Notes: generated by a model from the letters alone, not told the origin. DNA of 64,000 nt from Sabethes cyaneus (GCF_943734655.1 NC_071354.1:181006911-181070910), one strand, 5' to 3'. Shown: positions 23,925 to 36,428, numbered from the stretch's first letter. Made by a program: numbers and translations.

Positions 23925-24415
23925 TACTTACGAATGGCCGAATCACAAATGGGCGAATCACGAACGGCCGAATCACAAAAGGCTGAAACACGTATGGCCG
24001 AACGGTCATATTCGGCCGAAAATAATCACGGCCTTCAGCCTGCACAAATGTTGGGTATATGCTGTCCTTACTCGCTACCGCTCGTTTGGACTTAATTAAG
24101 GGATAATCCCTACTAGTCAGTAAACCTAGGAAATGCATGCCCCCAATTAGTAGTGGTTTCTGCGGGAGGGCTGTCCCCCGCAGTGGCCGGCGCTTCCGAC
24201 GGCGGGTCACCGACGTACACGCGGCCTGGGGCCGTCTCGCCCTGACTCATCTAGGAAACATTTGCTACTGACATGATCAATAGGCCTCGCACGCAATTAT
24301 AAACGTTAATCATTCGTGCTTAGGGGAAGAAACTGTGACCTCGGCCTTTTGTGATTCGGTCTTTTGTGACTGTTGTTGGAATTCGGCCATTTGTGTTCCG
24401 GCCATTTGGTACCAA
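23925..24415. repeat. Inverted short-repeat cassette (GGCCGAATCACAAA units)
   Basis: Left block 23925-24020 has about six copies of a ~15-bp unit 'GGCCGAATCACAAA'. Right block ~24335-24415 has copies of the complement ('TTTTGTGATTCGGTC', 'ATTCGGCCATTTGTG'). Between them, 24120-24250 is an inverted copy of the dispersed repeat at 17602-17710. The arrangement suggests a composite or foldback-type element. Confidence 0.6.
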
Positions 24416-25105
24416 CACTTTCAGATTGTTCCTTAAAATTTTTTTAAAATTTGATCAATTTTTCAAAACTATCCAAAGTTTACATTTTTTTTGCGAAGCT
24501 AAAACAAAATCAAATTATACGCATCATTTTGAACAAATTTTTTCTTATAAACTTTTTTCTTATGTCCAGCCGTTCACAAGTTTTTGCAAATTTGAAACCA
24601 AAAGTTATTCTACGCGAAGTGCCCGATATTCTTAAAATTTTCTTTCTTTCGATTTTTACAGATTTGAACCAAATTTTGTTGAATTGTTCGTTTTAAGTTA
24701 GAAATTAAAAATCGTAAATTTGGTTTTTCCTCCCCACGATTGTTAATATCCAAAATAGAGTACGCTTAACGTCTGTCCAAAATAAATAAATCACCCTATC
24801 GCTTAGTAAGCAAATTCAATACGTTGCTACGACGTTGTTTGTTTAGATTGCTCAGAATAAATATACCATTTTGTATTGGTCTCTGAAATTGAAAATTCGA
24901 TTATTATTCCCAAAAATCGTATCGAAGGCCGTTATTATTTCTTCCACCAGAGCAGCGTAGATTAAGCAGCGAGGCCTTTTTTGTATGCCACAAGAGTCAC
25001 TGGGCTGAAAAGTCACTGTGACAGACTTAATGATCGTCATTTGAGGCGGGCTTCGATTGCTGTACACTGTTTCCGGATTGCTCATACCATTGATGAAGTT
25101 GAGCT
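24416..25105. other. AT-rich, no recognised feature
   Basis: No supported gene or repeat. Confidence 0.4.
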
Positions 25106-25109
25106 AGAT

Positions 25110-25404
25110 CAGTGGAGCCCAGACATAGATATGGTGCGGGCCAAATCAGATCGCCCTACGATTTCCGCGGGCCGCAGAAACCTGGCGAGTCCTAAGCATA
25201 AAAAATGTAAAATATGCTGCAAAAACCAGGAATTTTCTAGGAATCACCACAAGATTTAAACCAGAAAGCATTCAGATCAACACGCGGCATTACGACTAAA
25301 TTAAGTGACCCTTTATCATCAAAAAATTACTCGAAAGTCCATCATCCTGCTTAGTCCGCAGGCCACAGGAATCATTTCGGCGGGCCGTGGTTTGCCCGTC
25401 TATG
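25110..25404. mobile_element. Degraded hAT-like MITE
   Basis: Left end CAGTGGAGCCCAGAC followed by GGTGCGGGCCAAATC and CCGCGGGCCGCAG. The right end, read inverted, is CATAGACGGGCAAACCACGG and CCCGCC. The 'GGGCAAAC...GCGGGCC' style is common to many insect hAT-type MITEs. Possible 8-bp flanks AGCTAGAT (25102-25109) and AACTAGTT (25405-25412) match at 6 of 8 positions. Confidence 0.45.
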
Positions 25405-25410
25405 AACTAG

Positions 25411-25690
25411 TTAGTTGTAATCCTGTGCCGTGATTCGGTACATGCTTAATGAAATCAATAACCTTTTGGGGTTAGGGTTCTATTCTTGTTATGCAGCAAG
25501 AAGGAAAATTCTGAAGAAGTTAGGCCTAGATAAAGCAAGAGCCCCGCAATTGCAGAGCAAAAGCACTATGCTTTCAAGTGCAGATTTACAAAAGCGGAAG
25601 GTGTCGGTATCACTCGATATTATTTAAATGATAATGAGCACGACTAAATCCAGTGAGGAGTCCCCTGCTTGTGCGTAACTCACTGTTCAA
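25411..25690. other. Unassigned
   Basis: A plus frame 25430-25627 ('AARRKILKKLGLDKARAPQL') looks protein-like but I do not recognise it. Confidence 0.35.
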
Positions 25691-25695
25691 CTGTT

Positions 25696-26440
25696 TTATC
25701 TACAACCCCGTATTTGATTCCAACGAGATGCTTCCTTAACAGTATAATCTATGGAGCCCAAACTTTTCCCTGCGCTGCTTGTGAAGGAATGCGAAAGGAA
25801 AGCAAGGGGGAGAGTCCTTCTGAATTTTCTTTCATCGCCGAAATCGTGACCGATGTATCTCCCAATGAGGCTGTGATTACGCTGCTTGAAAGCATTGCTA
25901 GAGTCTAGCTCATTGTAGTCGATTCCGTTTTGAAAGATAGCCATAAAAATTGAAGCGAAGGACACGTTATCGAAAGCGCCTTCAACATCAGGGAAAACCC
26001 AAAGTGCCGTCTCTTGATATTTGAGCGATTTCTCAATTAACGCCACAACGCAGAACAATGTAGTTTCCGTAGATTTACCGTGTTGGTGTACATATTGGTC
26101 TGAAATCCTTTTACATGATTTTCTCTTTTTTATCTGACTTAGGTATGCCTTTAGGTATCTGCCTACTTTCCGTCAATTCTCCGCGATATGTCCCAAACTG
26201 AAACTGGCTCGAAAAACGCTAGTAAGCTCGAACATTATAATGCTGTTCATGTTATGTAAGAAAACGGGTAAAATACCATCCGGATCTCGAGATTTCAATG
26301 GATCAAAAGAGCCAATTGCCCATTTAAAAGCAACGAGGTCTAATTTCATCGATTTTACACTCTCATTTAATTTTAAATGGACGAGAAAGGGAAACAATAA
26401 AAATTATACAAATATTTCTGAACTGCCAATTGTGTTGTAT
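25696..26440 (-). mobile_element. LINE reverse-transcriptase remnant (Jockey/LOA type)
   Basis: Minus-strand reading from 26397 down gives 'VAFKWAIGSFDPLKSRDPDG' and 'ILPVFLHNMNSIIMFELTSV', the start of a LINE RT (normally PGPDG; here RDPDG). Further down, from 26058, come 'VVALIEKSLKYQETALWVFP' and 'DVEGAFDNVSFASI', RT motif A with its Asp retained. Intermediate parts are shifted or lost. The wording is closest to Jockey/LOA-like LINEs; the clade is uncertain. Confidence 0.7.
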
Positions 26441-27249
26441 CCAGACAGGGATTATCCACTAAAATTTTTAACATCTTTCTCTAGTCATCACCAAGCGCGA
26501 GGCCCCCCTGAAGCGCGAGGATCCGTTCCACCGCACGGGTTTGCCGGCCTAAACGCCGCCGGCTCTGTCTTCCACGATGGCCTCTTTTTCAACGTTCTCC
26601 TCTAAAACCTTTTGTTTGGACATATCTTACACATTCAGTTTCAGTCTGGCGAAGATTTCAATTTAGTTTCGTAATTTGCTGGCACATTGTTCTGAAATTA
26701 TTGCTCTCCAGCGGTTACTCATTGTTTGCTTCAAAAGCCCTTTCCTAATTATGAAAGCTGTCCTGATTCAGGACTCCTGAATACTGAAATTCGTCGATAT
26801 TTGGATCACGCAGTCTTCTGTCACTTCTACTCGTCATTCTAAGTATCCGGAGCATCGTAATTGGAAACGTTCTTATTCGAAGCCTGCTTATTCAGGGGAA
26901 AGCTGTAATTATCGAACCATGATTTGATTTTTGAAAGTGGTAAAAGCAGACTTGAGCTTGGATTTTACATGGGCTTGGGCTTAGAATTGGACTTCAACTT
27001 GAAAATGGATTTAGTTTTAGACTTAAAGCTTGCTTCAGATAGTATTGGAACAAAAACAATTGTGTGTATTTCAGTTATTTATTTATTATTGAGTTCAAGA
27101 TCTTTTCTTACACAAATGTAGCATTTTCTTCATACTTTTAAGAAAAAATACGGATAAAATTATGCGTCACGGTTTCGAAGGAATTCTTACTGTAATATGG
27201 CTCATTAGGCGGGGCACACTTTCTTCGTCCATCGTTTTGGCTTATCCTA
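26441..27249. other. Unassigned, with a degenerate short repeat
   Basis: Around 26925-27040 a degenerate ~14-bp unit (GGCTTGGGCTTAGAATTGGA, ACTTGAAAATGGATTTAG) repeats. No gene seen elsewhere. Confidence 0.45.
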
Positions 27250-28430
27250 TTCCACTAGGTCTTCACTTCATCTGATTCATGTCTTTGACAACTTTTCCCT
27301 TTGCCTTGAGTCTCCTCTTCAAGACTGTCCAGTATTTCTCAATAGGGCGGAACTGGGGGCAATTGGGTGGGTTAAGGTCTTTCGGAGCAAACTGGACCCC
27401 TTTCTCTGCATACCATTCTTGAACGACTTTACTGTAATGACAGCTTGTCAAATCTGGCCAAAACCTCACGGTTTGGAGACACTCCTTTTGCTACAGTTCC
27501 GACGTCATTATTTTATTTGATAACGAAAACTTTCGTTTTTCTGCTACAGCCGCAAATGCTTTGCCAAATCATAAATTTTCGTGCAAATTTATCGGCAAAA
27601 ACAAAAATGTAAATTTGCTTGGAACATCCCCGCGAGCCGTTGTCCAGTAAAATTTTTGACCTGGCATTTGCCCGAAGCAGCCTTGACATAGGCTTCATCG
27701 TCCATCAGAAGACACCAGTCGAACTTGGCTAGCACCCGGTCGTATATCTTTCGAGCACGGATTTTAGCCACACTATTCTGTTTTATGGTTTGGTTTGGTT
27801 GTTTGCTAGCTCGATACGACTTGATTCCTTCTCGGAGTCGAATTCTCCTCATGGTAATATGGACAACACCGAATTTTCTGGCCAAATCACGGTCCGGCAG
27901 ATTGGGATTCCTCTTGATCACAGAACAGAAGTGGAAGTAGAAATCCAAACACGTACATGCTACTGGCGAACAGCGAACCTGGCGGTAGCGAGTTACTTTT
28001 TCCCACGAAAGCACACGAACGCATACGAATGCACACGAAAGCATGTGAAATCTGCTATGCGATTGGCAGCGAGCGTTCTGCTTATATAGCTGTTATTCAC
28101 TTCTATGCGAAAACCTTCCCAAAGAAAAAGAAAACCAAAAAAGTCTCTGTTACCAGTTTTGATCGCCGAATCGTTCGGAATTCCACTTCTGTTCTGTGTC
28201 TTAAGGGTCTTCAAAATCTCACCACGCAACAGTTTCCGGTCAACAGTTCCACTCCGACGATTAGCTTTAGGCTTCCGAATCGTCGTCAATGTTTCCTTAT
28301 ACCGTTTGATCACGCGCCATACGATATTTCTGGGCAATTTCAGCTGTTTAGCTAGCCTAGATGCAGACCACGATGGATTTTCCAAATAACTGTGCACATT
28401 TTTTTCCCTTCTTTCGGCTTCCATGTTTTT
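27250..28430 (-). mobile_element. Mariner-superfamily transposase remnant, DD37E type
   Basis: Minus-strand pieces in order. From 28424 comes an N-terminal helix-turn-helix ('WSASRLAKQLKLPRNIVWRV', then 'NRRSGTVDRKLL'). After an insertion (27919-28208) come a second DNA-binding part ('LPDRDLARKFGVVHITMRRI', 'LREGIKSYRASKQPN'), catalytic Asp 1 in 'CLLMDDEAYVKA' (~27695), 'KFARKFMIWQSICGCSRKTK' (~27570), Asp 2 in 'FWPDLTSCHYSKV' (27452-27454), and Glu in 'CPQFRPIEKYW' (27338-27340). Exactly 37 residues separate Asp 2 and Glu, the spacing of the mosquito ITmD37E group. All three acidic residues are still encoded, but frameshifts and the insertion inactivate it. Outer terminal repeats were not found. 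Confidence 0.85.
27919..28208. mobile_element. 290-bp insertion with 18-bp perfect inverted ends, inside the transposase
   Basis: Starts CACAGAACAGAAGTGGAA (27919-27936) and ends with its exact reverse complement (28191-28208). It splits the transposase between 'EILKTLK' and 'RNPNLPD'. The interior has a 10-bp tandem run (CACGAAAGCA/CACGAACGCA, 27998-28045). AAGA occurs near both junctions and may be the target duplication. Family unknown. Confidence 0.75.
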
Positions 28431-28589
28431 TGTTTACAAAATACAGTTGTTTTGCGGAATGTCAAAAATACATAGGTGAAGCTAACAAAATTTCCAACAC
28501 GTGGGCGCCAAGAACTTCCAAATCCGTCCACCAAGAGCGCCACAATATGAGCAAAAGTTTGTTCCAATTCTAAATGAAGCAAGCTTTAG

Positions 28590-28800
28590 TTCGCAATCTA
28601 CTCCAGGTCCAAAATACAGGTCTAGGTCCAGAATCTGGTTTGCCACTCTGATCCAAAATCCGGTGATGGTTTAAAATCTGATTGAAAATGTTGCCCAAAA
28701 TCTGGTTTATACTCTGGTCTAGATCCAGAATCTGATCCAATATTTGATTAAAAATGGGATCTAAAATCTGATTCAAAATCTGGAATGTGGTCCAGAACCG
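28590..28800. repeat. Degenerate minisatellite (CCAGAATCTGATC-like)
   Basis: Roughly 15 imperfect copies of a 13-16 bp unit such as CCAAAATCTGGTT, CCAGAATCTGATC, TAAAATCTGATT. The minus frame rich in 'NQILDQ' is a by-product. Confidence 0.8.
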
Positions 28801-29109
28801 GGACACAGTTTTCTAACAAAAACTTATACCTACTTATACCTTTTTTCTCGGTAAGGACTTGAAAAAGCTTAATATTATTCGTATAATCGTTTAATCGTAT
28901 AATTGTCGACGGTGACCAAAGATCCCAAATATATGAATTCATCAACTATACTTCCAGTTCATCGCCGTCAATAGTCAGTCACTGTCCGAAGGAGGTGAAC
29001 TTTGTTTTCTCTGGTGCTGCTTCCTATCATATATTTGATTTTTAACGCATAACTCCTTTCGTTGAAATATTCACTCACCGAATCCCATCTTCAATAGCGA
29101 TAATTAATA
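28801..29109. other. No recognised feature
   Basis: Nothing supportable. Confidence 0.4.
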
Positions 29110-29330
29110 ACAAACACGGCAGCTCATCTCCTTGTCGCCCTCAGCGCGATTTGTAAGGAGCCGAGAGTGCCCCCGAAACACACGTGTACCATATTACTTC
29201 TGGCGTGAGCTTTGATCAGTCGCGTCAGTTTGTTTGGAAAACCGTTTTCGTGCATTAACTGCCACAGCTCTTCGCGCTCGACTGTATCGTATGCTGCTCT
29301 GAAATTCACGAAAAGATTATGCGCGGGCGC
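29110..29330 (-). mobile_element. RTE-like LINE fragment
   Basis: Minus frame 29309-29124: 'NFRAAYDTVEREELWQLMHE' then 'NGFPNKLTRLIKAHARSN'. It corresponds to ~1335-1435 in the remnant at 1090-2265 and is better preserved than that copy. It abuts a different LINE at ~29340, so the two were joined by insertion or deletion. Confidence 0.75.
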
Positions 29331-29339
29331 GTTATACTC

Positions 29340-31441
29340 GACGACACCTCATTAGTCTTAGACTATATAAGACTTCGTGATTTGTAGAATACGGTCGCTG
29401 ACAATAATCTCGAACAGTTTCGAAGCGGCGGAAAGGCTAGTAATCCCACGGTAATTTCTGACGTCACGACGATTACCACTTTTATACACGGGAAACATGT
29501 ATAAAAGCTTCCAGCTCGCAGAAAATTCTCCCCCTTCGAATGATCGGTTGAAAATGGCGGCTAACGGCTCAGCAAAAAAACTAACACTGCGACAAAAAAC
29601 AACAGCCGGGATTCCATCCGGTCCAGGAACGTACGAGCTTTTTAACTTTTTTTAGGCAGTGACAATCATGGCAAGCAAAATATCAAACGTATCTAGGTCT
29701 ACAGAATCCAGTGAGGCATTAGACGCGGCAAGTTCGGCGTCTGCATCGGACGATTGATCGGCTTGAAAGACTGAAGCAAAATATATCGCAAAGAAATCAC
29801 ATGCTTCAGCTTCACTCGTAGATTCTCTGGCATCGTAAACCATGTTAGATGTGATTGACTGATTTTTCCTCTTCATATTCACAAAACTTCTAAAGGATTT
29901 TGGATTCCGACGCAAACTAAACTGCACCCTTAGAACGTACGACATACAAAGTGCAACATTTAGCTTTCTGTAGTTGTCACTCGCACTCTTGAAATTGTTC
30001 TTTAACACTACTGATCTATTAGTCCTCAAACGACGCAGCCAACGACTGCGGTCACTTTTCGCTTTACGAAGAAGAGGAGTACTCCATGGAGGTGAAATTG
30101 GTTTTCTTTTCACTGGAACGTTTGAGTTTAGCCGTTGACGGATAACATCGCCGAACAGGGAGGCCATGCCATAAACATCCACGCAATTGTGGATACAGTT
30201 TCAATCTACAGCTTATAGGTACGCAGAAAGTCTGTCGAAGTCGGTTTTCCGGAAGTTGAGTTCTCTCCTGCGTGTATCAATCATTGGTAGCGACCCCGAT
30301 AATTCACCACAAACATTAATGCGAATATCTTGTGGAGGATGATGAAGATCTACAGGTAGTAGGGGATCCTCGGAAGTGGTAACCACAGTACGGTTGGCCT
30401 CAGGCACGAAAACTAAATCTAAAGAGCGGCCGTTGTTATTCCGTTGTAGATTCACTTGATTCATGGTCAAGAATTCCATGCAATCGACCAATGCTATATT
30501 CGCTGGAGTTAAATACGACAAGTTATTAGGAAGAGTACCGCTCTCGTCTTTGCGCCATGCAATGCGGGGTTGATTGTAATCGCTACACACAAGGATAGTG
30601 TCACCTTGAGAGGCCTTGTTGCAGAGTTCACGGACGGCGCTAATGTGCTCTTCTATTAAATCAACTGATCGGCTTTTGTCGGGAGGAAAGTAAATATTGC
30701 ACATCAGGAAATGATGACCCCGTATCGTAACAAAGACATACACTTGCTCCAGCCTATTGCCGTTACATGTGTTAATGCGGGAACAACTATGCCGCTCAGC
30801 AACAGCAATCAACACACCGCCAAAACTATGCTTGTCGCTGTTAACACTAGATCGGTCGCAACGGAAAACATTGAAAGAGGTACCGAAAATCTACAGTGAA
30901 TTGATGCTGTCAGTCTCCGTTAGCATAATTACGTCGTAGCAACAATCGAAAGACGCCAGAAAGATGTCGTCAAGTTTGATCGTCAATCCTCTTACATTCT
31001 GATAATAAAGCCAGAGAGGATCATCGGTAGCGGTAAGGGCAAACTTAGGGTTCTTATCGTCTGAATTAACACGCGCGAAATCACTATTTGTGGAGTATAG
31101 AGCGGAGTACCGAGCGTTGGCGTCAGGTTCACAGCTGGGGATCTCCGAATTTTTTTGGCAGAATAATCCTCAAACTCGCGGAATACAATACCTTCCGGCC
31201 AAGTCGAAGGGTCAAGTGCATTCGACTTTAGAGCGGGATCCAGACCGACTTTGAAGTAAATGAACGTCATACTACTAATGTCCGCCGCTTTTCCCACTAG
31301 CCTTACAACTTCAGGTTCTTGGGACATCTCGAGATTTGCTCGTACCATAGCAGAAATTTGTTCATTTGTAACATCCGGGTGAATGCGGGATAAGTAGAGC
31401 AAACATTTTTTTGACGAATTGTCAACTACGGGAACGCACAC
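29340..31441 (-). mobile_element. Jockey-type LINE remnant: ORF1 end, endonuclease, RT start
   Basis: Minus strand, reading down. 31441-30992 encodes the C-terminal part of an ORF1/Gag-like protein ('LYLSRIHPDVTNEQISAMVR', 'SSMTFIYFKVGLDPALKSNA', 'DPSTWPEGIVFREFEDY'). 30815-30213 is an AP-like endonuclease ('FLMCNIYFPPDK', 'ILVCSDYNQPRIAWRKD', 'GRSLDLVFVPEA', with 'LPVDLHHPP' where SDH is expected). 30182-29652 is the linker to the RT ('PWSTPLLRKAKSDRSRWLRR', 'SLRRNPKSFRSFVNMKRKNQ'). RT begins with 'SYVPGPDGIPAVV' (~29635) and 'NRRDVRNYRGITSLSA' (~29485). It stops near 29340. Breaks between all parts. Jockey-superfamily by layout and wording. Confidence 0.8.
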
Positions 31442-31859
31442 AACGTTTTGCCGGATTGCTTAGAACCCGATTGGCATTCCGATGCTTTATAAGCCGCACT
31501 CAATAAGGCACCCAAGCAGCAAGCGATGTATACGGCACGCTATGTCCGAAGGTACTTATTATTTAAATTTCATGCACCTCAGATTTTTCTTCACAGGATG
31601 TTAAAATTGGTCAAAATAATTAAATTTAATTTTCAAGGTTATATAGGGGTCATTCCTTCTCAAATAATCATATCCATTGTAATCGACCACCTTCGATTTC
31701 AACCAAATTTGGTATAATTGCTCATTCCGACCCCACATTCAATTTCCCAAAGTTTTGTACGGTTCGATCAATCCCCCCTGCAGTGACATGCAATGAAAAA
31801 TGAAATTTTTCGAAAACCTAAGAAACATGGAGAAGCGTGCCAATGCCCTGAAAACATTG

Positions 31860-31975
31860 ATTATGGCAAGCGTACATTATGGCTCCGCTCCATTATGGCA
31901 AACAGACATTATGGCATTCGTACGTATGGCAACCGTCCGTATGGCTATCGTATTTATGGCTCTCATCCGGTCACC
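31860..31975. repeat. Short minisatellite (ATTATGGC units)
   Basis: Seven to eight units of 14-16 bp such as ATTATGGCAAGCGTAC, ATTATGGCAAACAGAC, GTATGGCAACCGTCC. Confidence 0.8.
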
Positions 31976-32419
31976 GCATTGTTGTGTTTTCGAAAGATTT
32001 TTGAAGGATTTGTCAGAGTGCAAAAATTTGATCCGTAGTAGCACAGGCCAGCTTGATACTGCCCTACGAATTTCAAAAGAAATCGTTCAAAAGAAATAAT
32101 TCTAAGGATGAAAACACGCAAAGTGTAAAGTAGAATTAAGTGTGCTATTTGCTATTGCTCGGAAAGTAATAAATTCATTACGTTCATTGCGAAAGCTTAA
32201 TTCGTTCCGCTAGTGCTGACTCTAATAGCCAATGCTAACAGCCCATGCATGGCAACGTGCCAGTGACCTACGCAACATCGACGGCGCGTCCCGAAAATGA
32301 AGATTGACATCCACTTCCTTCGAAACGCTACTCACCCGTTGTTGGTTCAATTATACAGAAAATTGAAGCTAAAATTGCCAGTTTTAATCCTATCCTTTGT
32401 CTGACACTGCTGCTAAGTT

Positions 32420-32439
32420 GACGATGATGATGATGAAGC

Positions 32440-32470
<31 letters not shown>

Positions 32471-32472
32471 TG
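32420..32472. repeat. (GAT)n trinucleotide repeat
   Basis: About 15 GAT units with one AGC interruption. Produces a spurious poly-His minus frame. Confidence 0.9.
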
Positions 32473-35400
32473 ATTTCCAGCGTCTGGTTTGACAGTTGAA
32501 CGGCGTAAAATGCAGCCATAAACACATAAAGTGAAATATATAATTCAAGAAAGTATAGCAGCCAGCTTGGACGGCCTGGACACAGAGCCGGTTTATGGTT
32601 CATAAAAGTAGGTAATTGAACATTGCAAAACAAAGAGAATGGTTACAGCAACAACGGCACGATCCCGAACGGTGAGCAGTGTTTTGCAACATAGTTGTCT
32701 GTCTGTCGATTCGAGAGCCAAATGCATTGGAATTCTTCATTGCGTCAAAGATGTACATTTATTAGACACATCACACCAAGCAACGTCAAACTTACCTTTC
32801 TCAATAGTTCTGGTTCTAAATAGGTTTGGTTAAAAGTAAACTGAAGATAACGTCAAGTGATTCCAGTGAAACGCTTATCTTCGACTGGGAATGGCAAGAT
32901 AAATATTTACCTTACCTAAAGATGTTGATAGAATAAACTTTACCCCGTACCTATTTTGAGCTGCGATCCTATGCTGAATATGCAGCAGCGTGCAACGAAC
33001 AGGTCGTATCATACTAGGGAGCTAGATAGCTGCCAACTGGCGGTTACTGTTGACGGTTCCCACGGATTTTTTCGTCACACTTTCGCCAATCACAATCACA
33101 GTTTGCCTTACACCTCCTCCTTCGTGGTCTTCACGGCGGCATCGGAGTTAGCCGGATACCTAGTTATCAAATCAAATAAACATTCTAATAAAATGTAATT
33201 ATTTCGTGTCGCTCGCTTACCGGTCAACTCTTCAACTTCCGCGCCTCTGATGGTCGCTCCCTCTACGAATCGCTTTCGGTCGCGACGCTGTTGTTTAGGC
33301 AAAAATTTATTGGAAAATTATTCAAATAACCAGCGCACTCAAATTGTTTATTTATGATAACGAACCTGCGAGCACGCTTTTTTTCCTCGTACCTACATAC
33401 CTACGCGCTTCTCTTCTGTGTGAGATTGTGTGCACACTGCCATGTGTGCGTGCGTATCCGTTTCGGTGCTTCGATTCGCTTCGCCCATAGTTCTATGCTG
33501 TTAGTTTTTGGATTCTCCGGCATCGAGGAAAAGCGTTTACCTCACTCCAAATATTATTTGGTGTCGATTTGGTGATTGGTATATAGTTTTGATTGTTATT
33601 TGGTTATGAATTTTAACAACTTAGTCACAAAGTCATGCAGTCACTGTTAGGTGAATTAAGTTGGTATTTTTTTGACTTCACATTTACTGAAGTGTCATAG
33701 TTGAGTACAATGAAAACAAAAGCATGCATATACCGGCTCTCGGGTCTCGGCTGGAACTGTGCTTCGCACAATTCCTACAGACCACTTGACAACTCGTGGC
33801 TTCAGGTAAGGTCGAACCGGTCGGTGTCACGACTGTTGTTGTTCAGAGACTTTGTTACGGGAAGTGCCACCTACACTGGTAATGCTAGCAGTTATAATCC
33901 TATTTTTGTTGGCAAATATATTATATTGTTCCACACAGACATAATTCATGGCCTTCGGCACGGACCCTGTGGCGCTTAGGTCTGCAATCATCCCAAACTC
34001 CAATAAACCAGACTTTTTGATGAAGTTTAATAAGCCAGCATCTCGGTTGGTCCTAATATTTCGCACTACCGAAATTGTACCCCTCCAGCAACTGCCGTAA
34101 TGACATCTCTTTCCAAAAACAAAACCTCAAAGGCCCAATTAGCCTTTCCGCCGCACCGCCCAGTGCCATCCACCCACCGTACGTGCCCTACCCGACTAAC
34201 TAGCAACCGCACTCGGGGCCGCTCTGGCCGCTCTGGCTGGCGCTCGTTTAGTGCCCCTCTGCTCGGACTCGGAATATGTATTTCTGTCCAAAATGGCTCT
34301 CCTAAAAGCTTCCGCTAATTTTCCAATCAAGTCCACTTTTCAACCGCGAGCACACCTAACCAGCAGATCCAGAACGAAATTCTGACCCCGTGATGCTGTA
34401 CAGTACTACACTCCGGGCTGTTGCTGCTGCTGCTAGGTCTAAAGAACAAGACCGTCAAAAACAAAACACCCGGGCGCACAGAAGATGCCGGGTGAGAAGG
34501 AATGGAAAAAACAAAAATTGAACCATTTGTATGAACTTTACTCCAATCAGCAAACAGCGCCGCGAAGGCAAGCAATAAAACTGCTGGAAAATAAAATCTA
34601 GCAAGTTTTTAGACCCCCGATGGCCAAACCATTAAACGCATTATTCCGCAACCGCCGAACCACTGGCTCTTGTTACTGATAGTGGTTCGCCGTTCGCGGC
34701 CGCTGATGATTATGATGTTGAAAGCGATGATTAGGCTATCTCTTTCCTGCGCACGTGATCGGGACAGAATAGAAATTCATTTGGACCTCATCAACGTGTC
34801 GTAATTAGACCCATTATCCCCCCTTTTATAAACGGACGATTTTAGCGAGTGTTGAATAGTGTCTTGAACTGTTTTGCTCGGTGCTTTCGGTGCTGGCTTG
34901 AATCCCATTTATAAAACAAATCGGTTTACTAGGTAATCTTGGGAAGCCAAGCCACTGCAGCAGTACCGGACGGACGGACGGATCACTGGAGAACAATTTG
35001 TGGTGGCATAGCGAGGCAATGGATGCTTCCGACAACAAAATTAGATTATAAAACCATGCTTGTGCCTAGTTATGCTGCCAGAGAGTAGCGTCTTCCTACT
35101 GGGAATGGTGCACAGCCTAGACATGCAATTGGAATTTTTCTGTTGAAAAAATGAATGAAAGTTTTCCCAGATAATCATTTTAATCAGCGAACTACTTTAT
35201 CATTACTTTTGGTATGTGCAATTTACCATAATTGCATTAGTTTTTTACAGGTTAACATGTACGTACAGTTACAATTATGAAGCTGCAGACAAACCTCTCT
35301 TTTCACAATACAATTGAATGTGAATGTGGTCCTAGATGCGGCATTTTGCATAATATTCTAATGAACTTCATTAACCGTGCATTGCATAATAATAAAATAC

Positions 35401-36428
35401 TGATAACTAACTAATTAAAGAAATATACGACACCTACCCGTGGTTTAGGAAAGACATTTAATTTCCACCCAACAGATAGGCAAAAACGTAGATTTGTTGA
35501 TATCCATTTCCCAGGTAAACAATAAGCATGAACAAAAACTGTAAATCAACCGTTAATTGGCATTTCAGGCATTTTTCACTGCATGTTACAGTACTGTATA
35601 TTAGGTTTTTGACTGCATAACTGTTGTAAATTGGCATCCAAAACTCTATTTAAATTTTTCTTGTCAGCAATCAGCTGCAAAACAGCGTGTGTCCGCACTA
35701 CAGCACAGTACGATGGCTAGCAGTAAACTAGCTGAATATTTCGACGGAATAGTTTTTAAGTAGCATTTAAGATGAGTTAATTGCTTACGGACTTGCATTT
35801 TAATTGCATTGGTAACGCTCATCGGTTTTCCTGGATTCATGCCCGGCGAACTTCTGTTCTGTTAACCAAAATCTGGAAATCTATTCAATCACTCTAAAAA
35901 CCGTGACCGTTTCATCAACCCATATTAAGTTCTTACTCTTTGTGAAAATAATGGAAACATTAGCAAGATCGAACTGTCTCATCAAAGGACAAGAGCGCTT
36001 ATATTGGCGTTTTTATTGGAGAAGGCTTTTCCCAGGAGACTGTGCTTATGGGAGAATGCTGTGTATTAAAATTCTATGGAAACTGATGGTATTATTTAAA
36101 AGAGCAAAGCGTGGACCACGCAATTAAATTTGCGTCTTTCGCAAGGTAGGATTAATTCTGCCAAACCTACCCCATTTAGAGAGAATAACGTAATGTAATG
36201 AGTTGATCTGTCTTTTAGTATCTGCAGATTGCAGGTTAGACTTCTGTCACGGTCGCCATGTAATGTTATGTCGTTTTTCGTTATTCTAGCAAAAGTGGAA
36301 TTGATTTGCTCACTCTCTGTCCGGTGTTATCTCCATTGGGAAAAGTTACGGAGTAAATCATTTCACTCCGTACAATTACCTGTCCGATCTTCTTTTTAGC
36401 ATGCAGAGCAAATAGTCTCTAGTCTTCA

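Larger units (their letters stand above)
31442..36428. other. Intron 1 middle, mostly without recognised repeats
   Basis: About 5 kb with no transposon protein. It contains the short arrays listed separately (31860-31975, 32420-32472) and a small (CGGA)4 near 34968. The low repeat content makes 32.5-36.4 kb one of the better places to look for fng enhancers; that is inference. Confidence 0.4.
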
